Assembly (NCBI GenBank): GCA_937902425.1
Contig: CALFNB010000074.1
Coordinates: forward strand, 1-33,210
Source: an uncultured Acetobacteraceae bacterium
GTDB taxonomy: Bacteria > Pseudomonadota > Alphaproteobacteria > Acetobacterales > Acetobacteraceae
Direction: 5' to 3'
Length of the DNA stretch: 33,210 bases
Each line of letters begins with the position of its first letter. Position 1 is the first letter of the stretch. Both the position numbers and the translations under genes were made by a program. Under the pieces are notes generated by a model. The model saw nothing but the letters and a program-made list of their open reading frames with translations, was not told where the DNA came from and did no database searches. Of the stretch, positions 26,238-33,210 are shown piece by piece.

Positions 26238-26522
26238 ATGCGCATCCTGTTAGTACTGACTGTTATCATCGTCTTCGGCGCGCTGTTGGTGATCGACACC
26301 GCGGCGCTGCTGCGTCTGGGCTTGTATTGCGTCTCCGGCGGTTGCGGTATTCCTCCAACCTGGATCGCGATCGGAGGTGGGGGACTGGCGCTCGGTGCGT
26401 GGTTGTTGGTCAGGCGGCGTCGTGCCAACGTGAAAATCGCGAGAGTTAAGCGGACCGCGCGGCCCAGACCGTCACGTGGAAAAACGGCCGCGCGAGGAAA
26501 GCCGAAACGGGCGAAACAGTAG
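26238..26522 (+). CDS. Small membrane protein with basic C-terminal tail
   Basis: 94 aa; two hydrophobic segments (ILLVLTVIIVFGALLVI, IAIGGGGLALGAWLLV) then RRRRANVKIARVKRTARPRPSRGKTAARGKPKRAKQ. Confidence 0.55.
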   Translation: MRILLVLTVIIVFGALLVIDTAALLRLGLYCVSGGCGIPPTWIAIGGGGLALGAWLLVRRRRANVKIARVKRTARPRPSRGKTAARGKPKRAKQ

Positions 26523-26530
26523 CGTGGTTC

Positions 26531-28111
26531 TCAATGAAGTCCCGTTCGAGACGCGCGGTCCGGTGCATCTCCCGTGACCTTGAACAGCGCGGCGAAATCC
26601 GACCGCGATACCAGCGTGAGGCAGCGTGGGATGAAGTTGGCGAGATCTGGATCCGCTCCCGCTTCCAGCAGCAGAACGTAATCGAAATCAACCAGCGCGG
26701 GCAGCGCGAGATCCGGATCGGCCACGAGTTCGGCATGGGATGGGATGTCGTGCGCCTCGCGGGCCAGCCTCGCACAGGCGGGCCGCGAATAGATTGGCTG
26801 CTGCGCCGGATTGGCGAACAGCACCGGCCAGAATGCGCCTCGCTCGATCAGCAACAGCGCCGGCAAATGATAATCGGCGCGCAGCCCATTCGACAACCGG
26901 CGCGCGCGCGGTCCCGCGTCCCAATAAGCCGGGGCTTCTTCCTGTGAAACATTGGGGAAGTACACTTTCGCGGTTGGCGGGACGGTGGCGATGACGGCGC
27001 GCAACTCGCTGAGGTCGTGCCGATGTCCTGTCCACACCCACGCCACGACCGCCATCCGCACGGTGAACAGCACGATGCATGCCGCGGCGGTCACCCGATA
27101 CGCCACATGGTGTTCCACGCGGCTTCGATCCACCGCCGCGAACACCAGGAAGCCGAGCATGACGGTAACGCGCATGTCGAGAAAACTCCCACCCATCAAA
27201 TCGAACGGGAGCACGAACCAGGCGACCGGCAGCACCACGACGGCCGGCACGGCGCGTGGCGCCACGACAAGCCACCCGAATGCGACACCCAACGCGATGC
27301 CGCCATAGACGAGCACCGCGCTGATCATGTCGAGCGGGAAGACATAATTGATGAACGGGCTCGCCGCGTTCTCCAGTTTGACATGCGCCGGCGGCCACTG
27401 CATCGCGGCCGGCGCGTCGCGCGATGTCGTGAGCGTCGACAGCAGGATCGGGCCGGCCAGCATCGCCAACAATCCAGCCGAGCGGACGAGTAGCGCGTGA
27501 AAGTTCCGCATCGCGCGCAGTTCGGCGGCGCCGATCAGCACGAGGAAGAACACCAACCCCACGAAGTGGCAGAAGAACAACAGGATCGATGCCGCCATGG
27601 CGCCCGCGATGGTGGCGAGCGGCCGACGTTCCCGCCAGACCATCCAGCCGGCGGCGCATGGCATCGCCAGCCCGCGGCCGATCCGCCAGTTCAGAAATCC
27701 AAGCAGGAAGGTGCTGTTATAAGCGACGAGGCCCGAGCCAGGCGGCCAGCACGAACGCCGCCCAAACAAGGCGCGGTGCAACGTCAGCACGCCGGCCAGG
27801 TTCAGCAACAGCACGCCACCCAGCAGGCAACGGCCGGCGGCATGGATGGGAAGCAGATGCAGCAACCCAAGGCCGATCACGTCGCCGGCCAGGTTGGGGA
27901 TGATGGTCCATTCCGGAGTGAAGATACGGCCGAGCACCGGATCGCCAGGACCAGCGGCCAACAGCACCAGCCGAGCCAGATGGTTCGGGTAGTCCAATAC
28001 CGGCGGCACGTCGGTGATCAGCAGCGGGGCCAGCGGGATGCCTGACAGCGCGGTCACTGATGCCCACCACGCCACGGGCTCGGTGCTGACACATTCAGGA
28101 CCGGGACTCAT
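26531..28111 (-). CDS. Polytopic membrane protein (putative glycosyltransferase-like/unknown)
   Basis: 526 aa from MSPGPECVSTEP, multiple TM segments; start overlaps upstream stop as ATGA; the 853-aa ORF extension is antisense/out of frame to the acyltransferase. Confidence 0.7.
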   Translation of the reverse strand: MSPGPECVSTEPVAWWASVTALSGIPLAPLLITDVPPVLDYPNHLARLVLLAAGPGDPVLGRIFTPEWTIIPNLAGDVIGLGLLHLLPIHAAGRCLLGGVLLLNLAGVLTLHRALFGRRSCWPPGSGLVAYNSTFLLGFLNWRIGRGLAMPCAAGWMVWRERRPLATIAGAMAASILLFFCHFVGLVFFLVLIGAAELRAMRNFHALLVRSAGLLAMLAGPILLSTLTTSRDAPAAMQWPPAHVKLENAASPFINYVFPLDMISAVLVYGGIALGVAFGWLVVAPRAVPAVVVLPVAWFVLPFDLMGGSFLDMRVTVMLGFLVFAAVDRSRVEHHVAYRVTAAACIVLFTVRMAVVAWVWTGHRHDLSELRAVIATVPPTAKVYFPNVSQEEAPAYWDAGPRARRLSNGLRADYHLPALLLIERGAFWPVLFANPAQQPIYSRPACARLAREAHDIPSHAELVADPDLALPALVDFDYVLLLEAGADPDLANFIPRCLTLVSRSDFAALFKVTGDAPDRASRTGLH

Positions 28112-29271
28112 GCCATCAGCCGGCTGATTCGGACCGCCGGCCGGTCCACCAGGCGCTCGAATCCCGTGGCGACGAGCAAGACAACAGCGACGAAACCGAT
28201 GAAGGTGACGGCGACCGCCTCGGGCTGGGGTAACACGCCGGCCAAAGGAATGAACCCGGCACAGGCAAGGGTGAACATGATCGGAAAGTGCGACAGATAA
28301 ATGCTGAACGACAGCCGGCCGAGCTGGCGGCATGACGACAGCGACCGCTGCGCGAACGGGTTGAGCAGCACGCCCACGAACAGAGCCACCGCGGCGCACT
28401 GACTCTGGAATTGAAACAGGTTCGGCGCGGCGACCGGTGCGAACCGGGCGATCGCGACGCGCGCGGCTTCCAGTACGGTCCAGTCCTTGATGGCGCTCAT
28501 GGTCAGGCCCAGTACGATCAGGGCAGCACCGATCGCCGGTCTGGGAGGGTTTCCCAACCAGGTCGCGCAAAGATGGCCGATGACGAACAAGAACATCGGG
28601 TGTGTGCCAAACAGGATGGCGCACATGATCACGGCGGCCGCGTGTGCTCGCGGCGACCTCGCGCGCAGCATCACAAGCGCAAGCAACAGCAGCGATCCAT
28701 ATAGTTCCAGATGCAACGACCAGGACGGCGCGTTGAGCGCGTGCTCCAGCAACGGAAGCCGGCCGGCGATCGGCGCGAACAGTGTGTATTCGCGGTACCC
28801 CAGAATGAGGCTGTCGAGGGTGATTTCGCGCAGCAGATGAGTCAGCGTCGTCGCACCGCTGGAGTCCATCGCCAACCAGCCTGAACCGGTTACGCGCGCG
28901 GCCATGATGTGCGCATTCGGCATCGCCGCCAGCAAGATCAGCGCGAGGACCGCGGCGGCGGTGACCGGGACACCCAGGCGAACCAGCCGCTTCAGGGCCT
29001 GGCGCGGCCATGCGCCGCCTCGCGCGAACGACGGCGTGAGCACCGCGCCGCTGATCAGGAAGAAGACATAAACCGCCGTGTGCCCATCCCACAGCACATG
29101 CAGCGGCGCGACGGCGTGCTCCGCGGTGTCGGGCAGGAAGCCGGTGACGAAGTGCAGCAGTACGACCTGCAGCGCGGCGATGCCTCGGAGACCTTCCAGG
29201 AACTGGACCTTGCCGGGCCTGGTCAACTCAGGGCCCAGGCGATCGATCGATGCGCATGTTGTTTCCTTCAA
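28108..29271 (-). CDS. Acyltransferase family 3 (OafA/YrhL-like)
   Basis: 387 aa; FLEGLRGIAALQVVLLHFVTGF, YVFFLISGAVLTPSF, SFSIYLSHFPIMF. Confidence 0.9.
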   Translation of the reverse strand: MKETTCASIDRLGPELTRPGKVQFLEGLRGIAALQVVLLHFVTGFLPDTAEHAVAPLHVLWDGHTAVYVFFLISGAVLTPSFARGGAWPRQALKRLVRLGVPVTAAAVLALILLAAMPNAHIMAARVTGSGWLAMDSSGATTLTHLLREITLDSLILGYREYTLFAPIAGRLPLLEHALNAPSWSLHLELYGSLLLLALVMLRARSPRAHAAAVIMCAILFGTHPMFLFVIGHLCATWLGNPPRPAIGAALIVLGLTMSAIKDWTVLEAARVAIARFAPVAAPNLFQFQSQCAAVALFVGVLLNPFAQRSLSSCRQLGRLSFSIYLSHFPIMFTLACAGFIPLAGVLPQPEAVAVTFIGFVAVVLLVATGFERLVDRPAVRISRLMA

Positions 29272-29426
29272 CCCATGGCGGGTGGCGGCCCTTCGTCACC
29301 ATGCCGTATTTGGCCGGCTCGTCGAAGCGGGGCGGGCCGGGATCGACTTCATCACTGTCGGGAAGCTATGAATAGCTTGGCCAAGAGACCGGATCGCCGC
29401 GCTCGCGCGGACCAAGGAGCGGCGGA

Positions 29427-31025
29427 ATGAACGAAAAAGTGGACGTGTTGATCATCGGCTCCGGCGCTTCGGGCGCCGCGGTGGCGTGGAGCCTGGCCGA
29501 GACCAAGATGCGTATCCTGTGCCTGGAACAGGGCGATTGGATGAAACAATCGGACTACCCGAGCAACGGACGGGACTGGGAAGCGCGACTGTTCGACGAT
29601 TTTTCCACCAGCCCTAATCGGCGCGGGCGGCCGACGGATTATCCCATCAACGACGACAACTCGCCGATCAAGGTGGTCAATTTCAACGGCGTTGGCGGCA
29701 GCACGATCATGTACACGGGGCACTATCCCCGGCTGCATCCGTCGGATTTCCGGGTCCGCACGCTGGATGGCGTCGCCGACGACTGGCCGATCGATTACGC
29801 GACGCTGGAGCCGTTCTTCGCCGAAAATGACCGCATGACCGGCGTCTCGGGGCTGGCTGGCGATCCGGCATATCCGCCGAAGCAGCCACCCATGCCGCCG
29901 CTGCCTTTGGGCAAGAGCGGCACACGATTCGCGCATGCGATGAACCAGCTTGGCTGGCACTGGTGGCCGTCGGACACCTCGGTCGCCACGACTGAGTATG
30001 ACGGACGCGCGCCGTGCATCAATCTCGGTCATTGCACGCCGGCCTGCGCGCAAGGTGCGAAGGCGAGCACGGACATCACGTACTGGCCGCATGCGATCCG
30101 CGCCGGAGTGGAACTGCGCACGCGCTGCCGGGTGCGGGAGATCACGGTTGACGAACACGGCATGGCCTCGGGCGCGATTTATTACGACGCCGACGGGAAG
30201 GAGCAATTCCAGCCGGCCGAGGTCGTCATCATGGCCTGCAACGGCGTGGGCACGCCTCGATTGCTTCTGAATTCGGTCTCGGGGCGGTTTCCCAACGGGC
30301 TGGCCAACGCCAGCGGCCTGGTGGGCAAGAACCTGATGTTCCATCCGTATGCTCAGGTTTTCGGCTATGTGGAGGAGCCGCTGGACAGCAATCGCGGGCC
30401 GCCGCTGTGCCTGTGGAGCAAGGAGTTTTACGAGACCGATATGAGCCGCGGTTTCGTTCGGGGCTACGCATTTCAGTTTGGCCGCGGCATCGGGCCGGTC
30501 ACCGAGGCGATTATCAGCGAGGCGGACGGGCGGCTGCCCTGGGGTGCGGAGCATCACAGCGCGTTTCGGCGGTTGGTCGGGCGGCGCATTGGCCTGTCGG
30601 CGATCTGCGAGGACCTGCCGGAGGAACACAACCGGGTGACAATCGATCCGGTGCTGAAGGACGGGCACGGCATTCCGGCGCCGAAGGTCGATTATACGCT
30701 CAGCGAGAATTCGTTGCGCATGATGGATCACGGTATCGCGCGGGCGAAGGAAGTGCTGGCGGCGGCGGGGGCGACGAATGTCGGTGTGCAGAGCCCGATC
30801 CTGAACGGTGGTTGGCATCTTCTGGGCACGGCACGCATGGGGACGGATCCGGAGCGGTCGGTGGTGAACGAGTGGGGACGGTGCCACGACGTTAAGAACC
30901 TGTTCATCGTCGACGGCAGCATTTTCGTGACCTCTGGCGGAGTGAACCCGACCTGCACCATCCAGGCGCTGGCGCTGTACATCGCGGACGCCATGAAGCA
31001 GCGCCTGGCGACGTTGTTCGATTGA
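29427..31025 (+). CDS. GMC-family oxidoreductase (copy 1)
   Basis: 532 aa; DVLIIGSGASGAAVAWSLAETKMRILCLEQGDW, NGVGGSTIMYTGH, C-terminal HLLGTARMG...VDGSIFVTSGGVNPTCTIQALALYIAD. Confidence 0.92.
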   Translation: MNEKVDVLIIGSGASGAAVAWSLAETKMRILCLEQGDWMKQSDYPSNGRDWEARLFDDFSTSPNRRGRPTDYPINDDNSPIKVVNFNGVGGSTIMYTGHYPRLHPSDFRVRTLDGVADDWPIDYATLEPFFAENDRMTGVSGLAGDPAYPPKQPPMPPLPLGKSGTRFAHAMNQLGWHWWPSDTSVATTEYDGRAPCINLGHCTPACAQGAKASTDITYWPHAIRAGVELRTRCRVREITVDEHGMASGAIYYDADGKEQFQPAEVVIMACNGVGTPRLLLNSVSGRFPNGLANASGLVGKNLMFHPYAQVFGYVEEPLDSNRGPPLCLWSKEFYETDMSRGFVRGYAFQFGRGIGPVTEAIISEADGRLPWGAEHHSAFRRLVGRRIGLSAICEDLPEEHNRVTIDPVLKDGHGIPAPKVDYTLSENSLRMMDHGIARAKEVLAAAGATNVGVQSPILNGGWHLLGTARMGTDPERSVVNEWGRCHDVKNLFIVDGSIFVTSGGVNPTCTIQALALYIADAMKQRLATLFD

Positions 31026-31142
31026 TGCGGATGCGACTTTTGTGCCGGTTGACGCCTCGCTGTTTTCGCGAGCAGAGGTGTGCCCGAGAATGATGCTGAG
31101 GGGGTATTGGAATGTATCAATCATTAAGCGGGATAGTGTGAG

Positions 31143-32777
31143 ATGACCGTATCCAGTAAGGCGAAAGGCGATCGACCCAGAGACGCGATCGTCGACGTCC
31201 TGATCGTCGGCTCCGGCGCGTCCGGCGCCGCGGTGGCCTGGAGCCTGGCCGAGACAAAGATGAAAATCCTTTGCCTGGAGCAGGGCGATTGGATGAAACA
31301 ATCCGACTTCCCAAGCAACGGACGGGACTGGGAGGCGCGGCGCTTCAGCGATTTCGACATCAGTCCGAACCGGCGGGCGCGGCCGACGGATTATCCCGTG
31401 AACGACGACAACTCGCCGATGAAGGTCGCCAACTTCAACGGGGTCGGCGGCGGCACGATCATGTTCACCGCGCATTTTCCGCGCATGCACCCGTCGGATT
31501 TTCGCGTGAAGTCGCTGGACGGCGTGGCCGATGACTGGCCGATCGATTACGCGACGCTGGAACCGTTTTTCGCCGATAACGACCGCATGATGGGGGTCTC
31601 CGGCCTCGCCGGCGATCCGGCCTGTCCGCCCAGAAATCCGCCGATGCCGCCGCTGCCGCTTGGCAAGACCGGCGCCCGTTACGCCCGCGCGATGAACAAG
31701 CTTGGCTGGCACTGGTGGCCGTCCGACTCCGCCATCGCGACGACCGAGTATGACGGACGGGCGCCATGCATAAATCTCGGACATTGCACGCCGGGGTGCG
31801 CTCAGGGTGCGAAGGCGAGCACGGATATCACGTATTGGCCGCATGCGATCCGGGCCGGGGTCGAGTTGCGGCCGCGTTGCCGGGTGCGAGAAATCACCAC
31901 CAATGAACACGGCATGGCCTCGGGGGCAATTTATTACGATGCCGATGGGATCGAGCGGTTTCAGCCGGCGGAGGTGGTCATTCTGGCCTGCAACGGCATC
32001 GGCACGCCGCGGCTGCTGCTCAATTCGGCATCGTCTCGGTTTTCCAATGGGTTGGCGAATTCCAGTGGTTTGGTAGGCAAGAACCTGATGTTGCATCCAT
32101 GGCCGCAGGTCGGCGGTTACGTCGATGAGCGGGTGGACGGCGATCACGCGCCCATGCTGAGCCTGTGGAGCAAGGAATTCTACGAGACCGACCCGGCGCG
32201 CGATTTCGTCCGCGGCTACACGCTGCAGTTCGCTCGCGGCGGCGGCGTGGTCAGCGAGGCCATCGATAGCGAGGCCGGCGGGCGTTTGCCCTGGGGTGCC
32301 GGCCATCACCGGGTTTATCGCCAATTGTTTCACAAGCGCCTGCGGATCGGGATCGCCTGCGAGGACCTGCCGGAGGAACACAACCGGGTCACTCTCGATC
32401 CGGTGCTGAAGGACAACCATGGCATTCCGGCGCCGAAGATCGATTACGCGATCAGCGAGAACACGCGGCGAATGATGGAGCATGGGATCGCTCGGGCGTC
32501 TGAAATATTGACCGCGGCGAGGGCGACGAACCTGTTTACGTCGCGGACGGTGCTGAACAGTCCAGGGCATTTGCTGGGGACGGCGCGGATGGGTAACGAT
32601 CCGGAACGGTCCGTGGTGAATGCGTGGGGGCGGTGTCACGATGTGAAGAACCTGTTCATCGTCGATGGCAGCATCTGGGTCACGTCGGGTGGGGTAAACC
32701 CGACCTCGACCATTCAGGCGCTGGCGCTTTATATCGCCGACAGTATGAAGCGGCGGCTGGCAACCTTGTTCGATTGA
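31143..32777 (+). CDS. GMC-family oxidoreductase (copy 2, tandem paralogue)
   Basis: 544 aa; near-collinear with copy 1 (DVLIVGSGASGAAVAWSLAETKMKILCLEQGDWMKQSD...). Confidence 0.92.
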   Translation: MTVSSKAKGDRPRDAIVDVLIVGSGASGAAVAWSLAETKMKILCLEQGDWMKQSDFPSNGRDWEARRFSDFDISPNRRARPTDYPVNDDNSPMKVANFNGVGGGTIMFTAHFPRMHPSDFRVKSLDGVADDWPIDYATLEPFFADNDRMMGVSGLAGDPACPPRNPPMPPLPLGKTGARYARAMNKLGWHWWPSDSAIATTEYDGRAPCINLGHCTPGCAQGAKASTDITYWPHAIRAGVELRPRCRVREITTNEHGMASGAIYYDADGIERFQPAEVVILACNGIGTPRLLLNSASSRFSNGLANSSGLVGKNLMLHPWPQVGGYVDERVDGDHAPMLSLWSKEFYETDPARDFVRGYTLQFARGGGVVSEAIDSEAGGRLPWGAGHHRVYRQLFHKRLRIGIACEDLPEEHNRVTLDPVLKDNHGIPAPKIDYAISENTRRMMEHGIARASEILTAARATNLFTSRTVLNSPGHLLGTARMGNDPERSVVNAWGRCHDVKNLFIVDGSIWVTSGGVNPTSTIQALALYIADSMKRRLATLFD

Positions 32778-32786
32778 GGTGTGGGA

Positions 32787-33210
32787 ATGAACGAGCTTAC
32801 ACCGGCGGAAAGCCGGGACCTGCGTTGCATCGCCGGAATGATGATCCCGGCGTCCGCCGAGTTCGACGTGCCGGGGGCCGATGATGCTGTTATTTTCGCC
32901 GACATCGTCGGAACGATGGGCCGCGATCTGGCGCATGTGCGGGAGGCCTTGGGCGCGCTGGCCGCACTGGCCGGAGGTGCGATCACCGACCTGGATACGG
33001 CGCGGCGAGAGGCCGTGGTGCTGGCGTTCCGGGAGCGCGGAGGGGTGGCGGCGGCGACGCTGTCTCGAGTGATCCTGCAATGCTACTACCGGGACGACCG
33101 GGTGGTGCGATCCCTGGGTCTGGAGCCGCGGGCGCCATTCCCGAAGGGGCATACGCTGGAGCAGGGGGATTGGTCGCTGCTCGACCTGGTGCGTAAGCGG
33201 CCGAAGATGT
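32787..33210 (+). CDS. Gluconate 2-dehydrogenase subunit 3-like small protein (partial, runs off window)
   Basis: My translation: MNELTPAESRDLRCIAGMMIPASAEFDVPGADDAVIFADIVGTMGRDLAHVREALGALAALAGGAITDLDTARREAVVLAFRERGGVAAATLSRVILQCYYRDDRVVRSLGLEPRAPFPKGHTLEQGDWSLLDLVRKRPKM...; no stop before the edge, 9 nt after GMC copy 2. Confidence 0.65.
   Translation, partial: MNELTPAESRDLRCIAGMMIPASAEFDVPGADDAVIFADIVGTMGRDLAHVREALGALAALAGGAITDLDTARREAVVLAFRERGGVAAATLSRVILQCYYRDDRVVRSLGLEPRAPFPKGHTLEQGDWSLLDLVRKRPKM

Noticed and set aside
26531-29092. 853-aa reading of the membrane-protein ORF
   Set aside because: First ~325 aa overlap the acyltransferase-3 gene in another frame; the real start is likely ATG 28111.
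31050-31085. Possible terminator between the GMC copies (CTCGC-tgttttc-GCGAG)
   Set aside because: Short, bulged stem without a U tract; not strong enough to call.
29352-33152. 1,266-aa minus-strand ORF
   Set aside because: Antisense to two clear GMC genes; low-complexity Arg/His-rich sequence; its internal repeat just mirrors the tandem gene duplication.

Overview
High-GC, alphaproteobacterial-looking window (Acetobacteraceae/Rhodospirillales flavour; inferred from protein style only). Left part (1-~5.5 kb) is an accessory zone: a complete IS66-family element with both terminal inverted repeats, a truncated RelE/ParE-like toxin gene, a ~141-bp MITE-like element with ~30-bp TIRs, an amidohydrolase, an orphan SIR2-like protein, and a ParD antitoxin whose ParE partner carries two compensating 1-nt frameshifts. 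Then a Vgb-like beta-propeller gene and a 2,032-aa AIDA-repeat protein with a C-terminal Hint (Hedgehog/intein) domain and a nested repeat architecture. The middle (13-26 kb) is a catabolic/transport region: two amidohydrolase-2 proteins, DMT transporter, acyl-CoA dehydrogenase-like flavoprotein, Fn3 protein, Baeyer-Villiger-type monooxygenase, orphan family-5 solute-binding protein, DDN/F420-type nitroreductase, LLM oxidoreductase, enoyl-CoA hydratase and a small alpha/beta-barrel protein. The right end has an acyltransferase-3/membrane-protein pair joined by an ATGA overlap, and tandemly duplicated GMC oxidoreductases followed by a gluconate-2-dehydrogenase-subunit-3-like ORF that runs off the window and is absent from the supplied ORF list. 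No tRNA, rRNA or CRISPR array was seen. I see no clear multi-gene novel system; the best leads are the SIR2 orphan, the Hint/AIDA giant, the MITE, the frameshifted parE and several strong dyads.
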